From Microbacterium arabinogalactanolyticum (lineage in GTDB: Bacteria > Actinomycetota > Actinomycetes > Actinomycetales > Microbacteriaceae), in the NCBI RefSeq assembly GCF_030268005.1, contig NZ_BRZC01000007.1, forward strand, positions 891,611-955,610: 64,000 nt of DNA. The letters run 5' to 3'. A program made the translations under genes and the position numbers. Under the pieces are notes generated by a model. The model did not search any database, was not told the DNA's origin, and worked only from the letters and a program-made list of their open reading frames with translations. Of this stretch, positions 1-7,555 are shown piece after piece; within the stretch, counting starts at the first letter, position 1, and each line of letters begins with the position of its first letter.

Positions 1-6
1 TCCCCC

Positions 7-921
7 ATGGCATCCACCGCCGTCCCGCGGCAGCGCAGCGCGGCGCAGCGCTGGCGGCGCCGCATCCCCGGCCTGATCATGGCCTCCCCCGCCGTCGCGG
101 TCTTCCTCGCGATGTTCGTGATCCCGATGATCCTCGCCTGCGTGCTGAGCTTCACGAACTGGACCGGCTACAGCCTGAACTTCGACTTCGTGGGCTGGGA
201 CAACTACGCCAAGGCGTTCCGCAACCCGCGCTCCCTGAACGCCGCGATCTTCACCGGCGTCATCGCCGTGCTCGGCACCGTGCTGTGCAACGTCATCGGG
301 CTCGCCATCGCCGCCCTGATCTCGGGGCCGGGACGTGCGAACACGCTGCTGCGCACGATCTTCTTCTACCCGTACGTGATCAGCGCGCTGATCATCGGCT
401 TCATCTGGTCCGCGATGCTCGCACCGCAGGGTGCCGTGAACGGGATGCTGCAGGGCATCGGCCTTCCGGAGCTGCCGTTCCTCACCGATCCGATGTTCGC
501 GAAGGCGAGCATCATCTTCACGATCGTGTGGTCGCACTTCGGCTTCAACATGATCCTGTTCCTGGCCGGCATCAAGTCGGTGCCCACCGAGTACTACGAG
601 GCCGCCACCGTGGACGGCGCCAGCCGCTGGCAGCAGTTCCGCTCGATCACCGTGCCGCTCATCGCCCCGGTCTTCACCGTGAACATCGTGCTGACCCTGG
701 TCGGCCTGCTGAAGGCGTACGACGTGATCCTGGCCCTGACCGACGGCGGCCCCGCCGGATCCACGCAGACCATCGTCTACCAGATCCTGAAGGACTCCTT
801 CGCGAACTCCGCGCTCGGCTTCGGCGCCGCCCAGTCGATCGTGCTCCTCATCGTGACGGCCGTGATCGGCCTCGGCGTGACGCTCGTGCGCCGCCGCGCA
901 GACCAGAAGGCGACCGACTGA
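7..921 (+). CDS. sugar ABC transporter permease (MalF-type)
   Basis: Inner-membrane permease of a carbohydrate-uptake-1 family ABC importer. The 304-residue protein has about six hydrophobic helices after a basic N-terminus (MASTAVPRQRSAAQRWRR). The cytoplasmic EAA loop that docks on the ATPase is visible around residue 200 (YYEAATVDGASRWQQF). The length is normal for MalF/UgpA-like permeases. The start is the first ATG in the window, so a slightly upstream start cannot be excluded. It overlaps the next permease by one base, so the two are co-translated. The solute-binding protein is not in view and probably lies upstream of the window. The substrate is unknown; the downstream enzymes suggest a sugar that is oxidised to a lactone and acid. 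Confidence 0.93.
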   Translation: MASTAVPRQRSAAQRWRRRIPGLIMASPAVAVFLAMFVIPMILACVLSFTNWTGYSLNFDFVGWDNYAKAFRNPRSLNAAIFTGVIAVLGTVLCNVIGLAIAALISGPGRANTLLRTIFFYPYVISALIIGFIWSAMLAPQGAVNGMLQGIGLPELPFLTDPMFAKASIIFTIVWSHFGFNMILFLAGIKSVPTEYYEAATVDGASRWQQFRSITVPLIAPVFTVNIVLTLVGLLKAYDVILALTDGGPAGSTQTIVYQILKDSFANSALGFGAAQSIVLLIVTAVIGLGVTLVRRRADQKATD

Positions 922-1820
922 TGGCCACCCCGCTCACCAAGACCCCGCTGACCAGGACCCCGCTCATGAAGCAGAGCCGCAACCGTCCGTCCCTCCTGGC
1001 CGGCACCGCGCGGTGGATCGTCCTGGGCGTCTTCGCGATCACGATGCTGATCCCGATGTACACGATGGTGATCAACGCCTTCAAGCCGCAGAAGGAGATC
1101 ATCGAGAACCCGCTGCTGATCACGCCGCAGAGCTTCACGTTCGACTTCCTGTGGGCCGCCGTCACCAGCAGCCGGTTCAACGTCATCGCCGCCTACGGCG
1201 TGACCCTGCTGTTCGTGGTGCTGGTCAACCTGTTCTGCATCCTGCTGTCCGCGCCGGTCGCCTACGTGATCGCCCGCGGCCGCTCGAAATGGCACCTCGG
1301 CCTGCTGCTGCTCTTCGTGACCGGCCTGTTCATCCCCGGCCAGGTCACCCTGATCCCGGTGGTGTTCGTGCTCAGAGTGCTGGGGCTGATCAACACCATC
1401 CCCGGATTCATCCTGTTCGAGACGGCTGCCACCCTGCCGGTGTCGATCTTCCTGTTCTCTGCCTACCTGCGCACCGTCCCCCGCGACATCGACGAGGCCG
1501 CCTCCCTCGACGGCGCGGGCCCCATCCGCGCGTTCTGGACCTGCATCTTCCCGATCATGAAGCCCGTCATCGCCACGATGGTGGTGCTGAACTCGATCGG
1601 CGTGTGGAACGACTTCGTCAGCCCGCAGATCATCCTGGGCCCGAGCTCCGGCATCTACACGGTCACCACCGGCGTGTACGCCGCGGTCGGCCAGTTCTCC
1701 ACCGACTACACGCAGGTGTTCCCGACGCTGCTGCTGGCCGTGCTCCCCGCGCTGATCTTCTTCATCGTCATGCAGCGGCACATCATCGGCGGTCTGGTCG
1801 CCGGGGCCACGAAGGGCTGA
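921..1820 (+). CDS. sugar ABC transporter permease (MalG-type)
   Basis: Second permease of the same importer, 299 residues with six predicted membrane helices. Its EAA motif (DIDEAASLDGAGPIRAFW) lies near residue 195 and the C-terminus ends in the family-typical GLVAGATKG. The ATG overlaps the stop of the first permease (TGATG). An internal Met at residue 16 (MKQSRNR) is an alternative start, because the first 15 residues are a repetitive PLTKTPLTRTPL stretch. The ATP-hydrolysing subunit is not encoded nearby. Such actinobacterial importers often share one MsiK-like ATPase encoded elsewhere; that is family knowledge, not seen here. Confidence 0.92.
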   Translation: MATPLTKTPLTRTPLMKQSRNRPSLLAGTARWIVLGVFAITMLIPMYTMVINAFKPQKEIIENPLLITPQSFTFDFLWAAVTSSRFNVIAAYGVTLLFVVLVNLFCILLSAPVAYVIARGRSKWHLGLLLLFVTGLFIPGQVTLIPVVFVLRVLGLINTIPGFILFETAATLPVSIFLFSAYLRTVPRDIDEAASLDGAGPIRAFWTCIFPIMKPVIATMVVLNSIGVWNDFVSPQIILGPSSGIYTVTTGVYAAVGQFSTDYTQVFPTLLLAVLPALIFFIVMQRHIIGGLVAGATKG

Positions 1821-1822
1821 CC

Positions 1823-3754
1823 ATGGCAGACGCGCACCTCTCCTCCCCGCTGCGGACCATCCCCGCCTGGGCCGTGCTGCAGCGCCGGCTGTTCGACGAG
1901 ATCGAGCAGGCGCGCCGGCTGTTCCGCGACCGGTACACGCTTCCCGACGGCCGCCTGCGCGGTGTCGCCGAGTTCGAGGACCGCGACGGAGTCGACGACC
2001 TGTACGAGCCGTTCTTCAACTGGCCGGCGTTCTACCTGCTGGGCGGGCCGGACGAGGCGCTCGCCGACAGCAAGCGCGCCTGGGAGGGCGTGACCGCGCA
2101 GCTGACCGAGGCCGGCATGCTGACCGACGAGTACGACAACGGCTACGACTGGTTCCATCAGGGCGAGTCCCTGCTCTTCTTCGCCGGCATCTGCGCCGCC
2201 GACCCCGCCGACGAGGCGTACGCCGCACGCGCGCGCCGCTTCGCAGCGCTGTTCACCGACCCGGCGCACGGCAACTACGATGCCGGGCACAACATCATCC
2301 GCGCCCCGCACAACGGCGCCCTCGGGGCCCGCCCGGGTCTCGACGACACGGTCGTGCCGTACACCGCCGATCGCGCCGAGATGCGCCCCTACGGCCTGCC
2401 GATCCAGGGCCTTCCCGGCATCGACACGTGGGACGACCTGGCCGAACCCGCGAACGCGCTGCGGATGTCCGAGGAGATGCACCGCCGTGCGAAGGGCGAC
2501 GTCGCGGTGAACCTCGCGGCGACGTCGCTGGCCGCCAACACCTGGCTGTACGACGGCGACGAGACCGCGAGCGCGTGGATCCGCCGCTACGTCGACGGCT
2601 GGCGCGAGCGCGCAGGCGCCGACGGCGTCATGTTCGACAGCATCGGCCCCGACGGTGTCGCCGGCTCCCTGCAGGAGGGCCGCTGGTGGGGCGCGCACTA
2701 CGGCTGGGCGTGGCCGCACGGGTTCCACTCGGTCGCCATGAGCACGCTCATCGGCGCGGTCAACCACGCCCTGATCACCCGCGACGACACCGCGCTCGAC
2801 CTGGTGCGCACCATGCTCGACGCCGTCCTCGCCGAAGCGCGCCCCGGTTCCGCCGCGGGCAGCACGTACAGCCTGCGCGGCGGCTGGAACGCCCGCTACG
2901 GCGCGGCGGCCGAGGACGAGGGGATGCTGGTCCCCTACCGCTACGGCGCGGACGGCTGGTTCGACTTCGGACCGCTGCAGCTGGACGTCCCGGTCTGGCT
3001 GTGGTGGTGGTCGCGCACGGATGCCGACCGCGCACGCCTGGAGCGCGCGATCGCCGGCATCCCGGCATCCGCCGACCGCGTCGCCCCGTTCCGCGACAAG
3101 GAGGAGGCCGGGCACGAGGCCGGCTGGTACTCCTTCCTCGCCGGCGATCTGCCCGACTACCCGCAGCGGGCGCTGGAGATGGCGCTCGGCCAGGTGGCCC
3201 GGCGCACGGCCATGATGCTCGGCGACGCGCAGGACCCGGATGCCGCGCACCTGCACTTCTGGCAGCGCGTGAACCCGGTGGTCACCGAGGTGCTCACGCA
3301 GCTCGTCGGCGGCGCGCCGCAGGTGCTCTACAACGGCGGGCTCGGCCACACCGCGCTGCGCTACGAGGACGTCGACCGCGGGCGCCCCGGTCTCCCGCAG
3401 GACGTCGCCGCGCTCGTGCACCGGCTGGACGCCGACGGCATCGGCATCCGCCTGGTCAACACCTCCGTCACGCGAACCCGCACCGTTCGGCTGCGGGGCG
3501 GACGGTTCGGGCTCGACCGGATCGTCGCCGCCTCCGCGCGCGTCGAGGACGCGAGTGCGTATCCCGGGGCATCCGGCACCTACGCCTCCCCGCTGGGCGC
3601 GTTCTCGACCGTCTCCGTCGAGTGCGACGACGACCTGGTGGTCGTGCTCCCGCCGGCGCACGGCGCCGACCTCGACCTGACCATCGCGCGCGCGACCGGT
3701 TCGCCGCGCCATCTCACCCCTGCAGCACCCCGCACCACCGAAGGACACGCATGA
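1823..3754 (+). CDS. uncharacterised alpha/alpha-toroid-like protein in sugar operon
   Basis: I do not recognise this 643-residue protein confidently. It has no signal peptide and no membrane segment, so it should be cytoplasmic. It is rich in Trp, Tyr and His patches typical of (alpha/alpha) barrel carbohydrate-active enzymes, such as NGYDWFHQGESLLFF near residue 107, the WWGAHYGWAWPHGFHS stretch near 290 and VWLWWWSRTDADR near 392. The last 130 residues look beta-rich, like the C-terminal domain of many toroid glycosidases. It begins two bases after the permease and its stop overlaps the RraA start, so it is part of the operon. An intracellular glycoside hydrolase or epimerase is a reasonable guess; no catalytic residue can be assigned. 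Confidence 0.75.
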   Translation: MADAHLSSPLRTIPAWAVLQRRLFDEIEQARRLFRDRYTLPDGRLRGVAEFEDRDGVDDLYEPFFNWPAFYLLGGPDEALADSKRAWEGVTAQLTEAGMLTDEYDNGYDWFHQGESLLFFAGICAADPADEAYAARARRFAALFTDPAHGNYDAGHNIIRAPHNGALGARPGLDDTVVPYTADRAEMRPYGLPIQGLPGIDTWDDLAEPANALRMSEEMHRRAKGDVAVNLAATSLAANTWLYDGDETASAWIRRYVDGWRERAGADGVMFDSIGPDGVAGSLQEGRWWGAHYGWAWPHGFHSVAMSTLIGAVNHALITRDDTALDLVRTMLDAVLAEARPGSAAGSTYSLRGGWNARYGAAAEDEGMLVPYRYGADGWFDFGPLQLDVPVWLWWWSRTDADRARLERAIAGIPASADRVAPFRDKEEAGHEAGWYSFLAGDLPDYPQRALEMALGQVARRTAMMLGDAQDPDAAHLHFWQRVNPVVTEVLTQLVGGAPQVLYNGGLGHTALRYEDVDRGRPGLPQDVAALVHRLDADGIGIRLVNTSVTRTRTVRLRGGRFGLDRIVAASARVEDASAYPGASGTYASPLGAFSTVSVECDDDLVVVLPPAHGADLDLTIARATGSPRHLTPAAPRTTEGHA

Positions 3755-4551
3755 GCGCCGAACTGATCCGCCCCGACTTCGCACTCCCGGTGCGAGGGCC
3801 CGCGTACACCCGGCCCGACGCGGCGCTCGTGGAGGACTTCTCGGCCCTGTCGTCGGCCACCGCCTGCGCCAAGCTGCACCAGCTCGGCATCCGCCGCACC
3901 TTCGTCGACGGCCCGGCACCGCTGACCACCGGCAGCCGCGTGGTCGGCTCGGCGATCACCCTGCAGTTCATGCCCCAGCGCGAGGACATGGCCCTGCCGC
4001 AGGACGCCGCGGCCGGCGTGGAGCAGGAGTACGCCGAGCGGCACACCGCGCTCTGGCACGTGCTCGAGGCCGTGCAGCCCGGCGACGTGCTGGTCGTGCA
4101 GGCCTACGGGAGCCGGTTCTCCGGATGCCTGGGCGACATCCTCGTGCGGTACTTCATCCGCAAGGGCGGCGCGGGCATCGTCGTGGACGGGCGCATCCGC
4201 GACGCGGCGCGCATCCGCGAACTGGGCATCCCGGTCTGGTGCACGGGCACCACCCCGCACTACGCCTCGCAGTCCGAGCTCGCCCCCTGGGCGTACGACG
4301 TCCCGGTGGCGGTCGGCGGGGCGCTGTGCATGCCAGGCGACCTCGTGATCGCCGACGACGACGGCCCGGTCGTGGTGCCGCAGGCGATGGCCCCCCAGGT
4401 CGTGGCGTCGGCGCGGGATCATGAGGAGTGGGAGGTGTTCAGCCGGATGCGACTCGACGAGGGCGCGCGGCTGAGCGACTACTACCCGCTGACCCCCGAC
4501 AGCCGTGAGGAGTACGAGGCATGGCGTTCCCTGCAGCCCTCCGCCCGCTGA
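3751..4551 (+). CDS. RraA-family aldolase / regulator-like protein
   Basis: A 266-residue member of the RraA/MenG-like fold family. Its best-known enzymes are divalent-metal-dependent aldolases such as 4-hydroxy-4-methyl-2-oxoglutarate aldolase and 2-keto-3-deoxy-sugar-acid aldolases. The conserved core is visible: a G-D-x-L-V-V-x segment (PGDVLVVQAYG) and the metal/substrate loop GGAGIVVDGRIRDAARI near residues 138-155. The ATG overlaps the upstream stop (ATGA). In a sugar importer operon with an aldo/keto reductase and a lactonase-like amidohydrolase, an aldolase cleaving a 2-keto-3-deoxy acid is the most sensible role, but that is inference. A role in RNase E regulation (classical RraA) is unlikely in this context. 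Confidence 0.85.
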   Translation: MSAELIRPDFALPVRGPAYTRPDAALVEDFSALSSATACAKLHQLGIRRTFVDGPAPLTTGSRVVGSAITLQFMPQREDMALPQDAAAGVEQEYAERHTALWHVLEAVQPGDVLVVQAYGSRFSGCLGDILVRYFIRKGGAGIVVDGRIRDAARIRELGIPVWCTGTTPHYASQSELAPWAYDVPVAVGGALCMPGDLVIADDDGPVVVPQAMAPQVVASARDHEEWEVFSRMRLDEGARLSDYYPLTPDSREEYEAWRSLQPSAR

Positions 4552-5459
4552 GCGTCACTCCCGGCCTGCGGGACGACGCCGGCCTGGGCTGCGCGCCGAT
4601 CGGCAACCTGTTCGCGCGGGTGCCCGATGCGGATGCCGTGGCGACCGTCGACGCCGCGCTGGCGCACGGAGTGTGGTATTTCGACACCGCGCCCCTGTAC
4701 GGCGACGGCGAGAGCGAGCGGAAGCTCGGCCTGGCACTGCGAGGGGTCCCGCGCGACGAGGTCGTGATCGCCACGAAGGTCGGCCGGCAGCTGCTGGACG
4801 CCGAGGGCGCGCCCGTGACCGGCGGCGCGAGCGGGGCCTCGTCGGTCGCCGACCTCAGCCGCGACGGCGTATGGCGCAGCCTGGAGGGCTCGCTGGCACG
4901 GCTGGGAACCGACCGCGTGGACGTGCTGCACCTGCACGACCCGCTGGACGTCGAGGCGGGCATGGCGGGCGCGATGACGGCACTGGTCGAGCTGCGCGAG
5001 CAGGGCGTGGTCCGCGCGATCAGCGTGGGCCTGGGCCGACTGGAGCCTCTGGAGCGCTTCACCGCCGAGGCACCGCTGGACGTGATCATGGAGGCCGGGC
5101 GTCTGACCCTGCTGGACCGCACCGCCGAGGAGCGGCTGATGGACCTGGCCGCTTCGCGCGGCATCGGCGTGATCGCCGCCGGGGTGTTCAACTCCGGCAT
5201 CCTCGCCGACCCGGACGCCGCGCCCTACTTCGAGTACCGGCAGGCGGATGACGCGCTGCTGGAGCGCGCGCGACGGTTGCAGGCGCTGTGCGGTGAGCAC
5301 GGCGTGAAGCTGGCGGATGCCGCGGTGCGCTTCCCGCTGCGGCGGGGAGCGGATGCCGTGGTCGTCGGCGCCCGCACGCCCGCCGAGGTCGATGCGTTCG
5401 TCGCGGGCCTCGCCGCGGAGGTTCCCGAGGAGCTGTGGTTCGCGCTCGAGAGCGCGTGA
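4521..5459 (+). CDS. aldo/keto reductase (aldose 1-dehydrogenase-like)
   Basis: A 312-residue aldo/keto reductase with the catalytic tetrad in view: Asp and Tyr in YFDTAPLYG, Lys in VIATKVG, and His in VLHLHDP. It resembles the D-threo-aldose/L-fucose 1-dehydrogenase branch, which oxidises aldoses to aldonolactones with NAD(P)+, and is related to the copy at 34611-35567. The reading frame overlaps the end of the RraA gene by 31 bases. A later start is possible but would cut the first beta strand region (DDAGLGCAPIGNLF). The neighbouring amidohydrolase would then open the lactone formed. The substrate is unknown. Confidence 0.88.
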   Translation: MAFPAALRPLSVTPGLRDDAGLGCAPIGNLFARVPDADAVATVDAALAHGVWYFDTAPLYGDGESERKLGLALRGVPRDEVVIATKVGRQLLDAEGAPVTGGASGASSVADLSRDGVWRSLEGSLARLGTDRVDVLHLHDPLDVEAGMAGAMTALVELREQGVVRAISVGLGRLEPLERFTAEAPLDVIMEAGRLTLLDRTAEERLMDLAASRGIGVIAAGVFNSGILADPDAAPYFEYRQADDALLERARRLQALCGEHGVKLADAAVRFPLRRGADAVVVGARTPAEVDAFVAGLAAEVPEELWFALESA

Positions 5460-5461
5460 GC

Positions 5462-6250
5462 ATGCGCATCGTCGACGCGCACGTGCATCTGTGGGACGTC
5501 GACGCCTTCGCGATCCCGTGGTTCCGCGACGGGATGGGACTGCCACGGATCTCATCCGTCGCGGAGTACCGACGTGCAGCCGAGCCCTGCGGCGTGGAGG
5601 CCGCGGTCGCCGTGCAGGTCGCCGACTCCGTCGAGGAGGCGCGCTGGCTGACGGCCGTGACGGCGGCGGATGCCGTGGTTCGTCGCGCCGTGCTGCAGTA
5701 CGAGCCGGCCGCAGGGCATCCGCTCGGCGCGACCGCGTTCGAGGGAGCGGATCTCGCCGGGGTGCGGGCGGCCGTGCCCCAGCGCGCGGCCGACCTCTCG
5801 GACGTGGCCGGGCTGGATGATCTGGCTGATGCCCTGGGGGCTTCCGGTCGCGTGCTCGAGCTGCTGCTGCGGCCCGAACAGCTCGGCGGCGCCGCCGCGC
5901 TGGCATCCCGGCATCCGGACACGGCGATCGTGCTCTGCCACCTCGGGCTGGGGCACGGCGAACCGGACACTGAGTGGCTGGGCGGCCTGACGGCGTTCGC
6001 CGAGCGGCCGAACGCGCACGCCAAGTTCTCCGGCCTGCTGTCCCCGACGACGACGGATGCCGGGCTCGCAGACCTCGCGGGCACGGCGCTCCGGCTGTTC
6101 CGCGCCGACCGGCTGATGTTCGGCAGCGACTGGCCGATGTCGGCTCGCACGCATTCCTATGCCGACGTCGTCGCCGCCACCCGGCGGGCGCTCCCCCACC
6201 CCGACATCGCCGGCTTCTGGGCCGGCACCGCCACGCGCCTCTACGGCTGA
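5462..6250 (+). CDS. amidohydrolase-2 family lactonase-like protein
   Basis: A 262-residue TIM-barrel metal hydrolase starting MRIVDAHVHLWDV, with the HxH metal pair at residues 7 and 9 and a late Asp in MFGSDWPMS. This is the pattern of L-fuconolactonase and related sugar-lactone hydrolases, and it is similar in layout to the protein at 38659-39537. I chose the ATG two bases after the aldo/keto reductase stop, because the family normally begins directly with the MRIxDxHxH strand. It is the last gene of the operon and converges on the GntR regulator with only 23 bases between. Likely role: opening of the lactone made by the preceding dehydrogenase. Confidence 0.85.
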   Translation: MRIVDAHVHLWDVDAFAIPWFRDGMGLPRISSVAEYRRAAEPCGVEAAVAVQVADSVEEARWLTAVTAADAVVRRAVLQYEPAAGHPLGATAFEGADLAGVRAAVPQRAADLSDVAGLDDLADALGASGRVLELLLRPEQLGGAAALASRHPDTAIVLCHLGLGHGEPDTEWLGGLTAFAERPNAHAKFSGLLSPTTTDAGLADLAGTALRLFRADRLMFGSDWPMSARTHSYADVVAATRRALPHPDIAGFWAGTATRLYG

Positions 6251-6273
6251 GCGTCTGAGACGAAGGGGCGCCG

Positions 6274-6939
6274 TCAGGCGGGGTCGAGCAGGGTGCCTGC
6301 GGCGTGGGCGCGGAACAGGTCGGATGCGGCCTGCGGATCGCCCGCCTCGAGCACCTCGAGCAGACCGCGGTGCCAGTCGGCGACCTCGTGCCAGTCCCCG
6401 GTGAACTTCGGGTCGCCGAGCACGTGCAGCGAACGCAGGCTGGGCTCCAGCAGATCCCACATCTTGGGCAGGTAGACGTTCCCGGATGACTCGATCACAC
6501 CCCGGTGGAACGCGAAGTCCAGCTCGCGGAAACGGGCGAGATCGCCTGACTCGGCGGCCTCGTGCATCCCCGCGATGAGGTCGTCGAGCAGGCCGCGGCG
6601 CTCCGCGTCCAGCGCCCCGCACGCGAGCCGGCCGGCGAGTGCCTCCAGCTCTACGCGCGCGACCTTGGCCTGCGCGGCCTCCTCCGCCGAGTAACTGGCG
6701 ACGAAGTTGCCCTGGTGACGCACGTGAGAGACCAGCCCTTCGTGCGCGAGCCGCTTGAGCGCGTCGCGCACGGGCGCCTGGCTGACCTGCAGCTGGCGCG
6801 CCAGCTGCGACTCGACGAGCTGCTCACCCGGGGCCAGCGAGGAGTCCTTGATCATCGCCTTGATCATGGCGTAGATCTGATCCGAGAGCAGTCCCCGCTG
6901 CAGGCCTGCTGCGCCCATCACGTCCGTCATAGCTTCCAT
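6274..6939 (-). CDS. GntR family regulator, FCD effector domain
   Basis: A 221-residue transcription factor. The winged helix-turn-helix spans about residues 10-75 (recognition segment ARQLQVSQAPVRDALKRL) and is followed by an all-helical FCD ligand-binding domain that usually senses sugar acids or other organic acids through a metal site. The start MEAMTDVMG is 10 bases after the stop of the GDSL gene; the in-frame Met three codons later (6930) is an alternative. No strong Shine-Dalgarno sequence is visible. A 17-bp motif just upstream (6950-6966) recurs in front of the beta-helix operon at 11730-11746, so this protein probably controls itself and that operon. Confidence 0.9.
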   Translation of the reverse strand: MEAMTDVMGAAGLQRGLLSDQIYAMIKAMIKDSSLAPGEQLVESQLARQLQVSQAPVRDALKRLAHEGLVSHVRHQGNFVASYSAEEAAQAKVARVELEALAGRLACGALDAERRGLLDDLIAGMHEAAESGDLARFRELDFAFHRGVIESSGNVYLPKMWDLLEPSLRSLHVLGDPKFTGDWHEVADWHRGLLEVLEAGDPQAASDLFRAHAAGTLLDPA

Positions 6940-6949
6940 TGTACTTTCA

Positions 6950-6966
6950 TTATCGACTATCGCTAA
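6950..6966. promoter_or_regulatory. candidate operator of the GntR/FCD regulator (copy 1)
   Basis: TTATCGACTATCGCTAA matches the site at 11730-11746 at 14 of 17 positions and is a partial inverted repeat centred on a single base. It overlaps the last codons and stop of the GDSL gene and lies directly upstream of the regulator start. Because it is coding, part of the match could be chance. Confidence 0.45.
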
Positions 6967-7555
6967 TGGCCCACGCGGTGCGCCAGGCATCGGCGATGAG
7001 GCGCGACGCCTCCGGGAACGGATGCACGCCGTCAGGGGCCAGCTCAGCGGCATCCCGCCCCGCGGCCGCAGCCGTGAGCACCTCGTGCAGCGGCACCAGC
7101 TGCGCTCCGAACTCGACGGCGAGCCGCCGGACGGCTCCGCGCTTCTCGTCGAGCTCCTCCAGCCAGCCCCGCTGCTCATCCCGCACCGGAAGCAGATACG
7201 GCTCCATCAGGATCAGCTCGGGGTCGAAGGCATCCACGGCGGATGCCAGAAGCCCCCGCAGCGTGTCCTCGAACCGGTCCGTGGGTGTCGGGTCGTCGCT
7301 GTCGAACCGTCGCCACACGTCGTTGATGCCGACGTACACGGTGAGCACCTGCGGCGCGGTGGGCATCAGATCCGATGCCCACCGCGCCGCAAGATCCACG
7401 GCCCGGTCACCGGCGATGCCGAGGTTGAGCACCTCGGCACCGCCGGCCTGCAGCTCGGGTGCCAGCAGCGACACGTACCCGTCTCCGAACGATCCGGGGT
7501 CAGTCCTGTCGCGTCCGGCATCCGTGATGGAGTCGCCGATGAAGCTCATCCGCAT
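6950..7555 (-). CDS. SGNH/GDSL-family hydrolase
   Basis: A 201-residue cytoplasmic esterase/lipase-fold protein with the SGNH blocks visible: block I FIGDSITDAG (nucleophile Ser), block III GxND as VGINDVW, and block V DGVHPFPEA. Family members remove acetyl or other acyl groups from sugars, which fits a glycan-degradation operon. Its start overlaps the stop of the beta-helix gene. Two starts are possible: ATG 7555 (used here) and ATG 7549, which gives a classical ATGA overlap. It is followed after 10 bases by the GntR gene, so beta-helix, GDSL and GntR form one minus-strand operon. Confidence 0.9.
   Translation of the reverse strand: MRMSFIGDSITDAGRDRTDPGSFGDGYVSLLAPELQAGGAEVLNLGIAGDRAVDLAARWASDLMPTAPQVLTVYVGINDVWRRFDSDDPTPTDRFEDTLRGLLASAVDAFDPELILMEPYLLPVRDEQRGWLEELDEKRGAVRRLAVEFGAQLVPLHEVLTAAAAGRDAAELAPDGVHPFPEASRLIADAWRTAWAISDSR

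Noticed and set aside
285..920. Upstream extension of the second permease reading frame
   Set aside because: The added residues are Arg/His-rich and out of frame with the first permease, while the ATG at 921 gives a normal permease with a TGATG overlap.
1706..3919. Long antisense frames across the first operon (and similar ones at 14902-17034, 24066-25907, 45319-47442, 54506-57655)
   Set aside because: They arise from GC-rich third positions of real genes on the other strand; no ribosome sites or recognisable domains were found.
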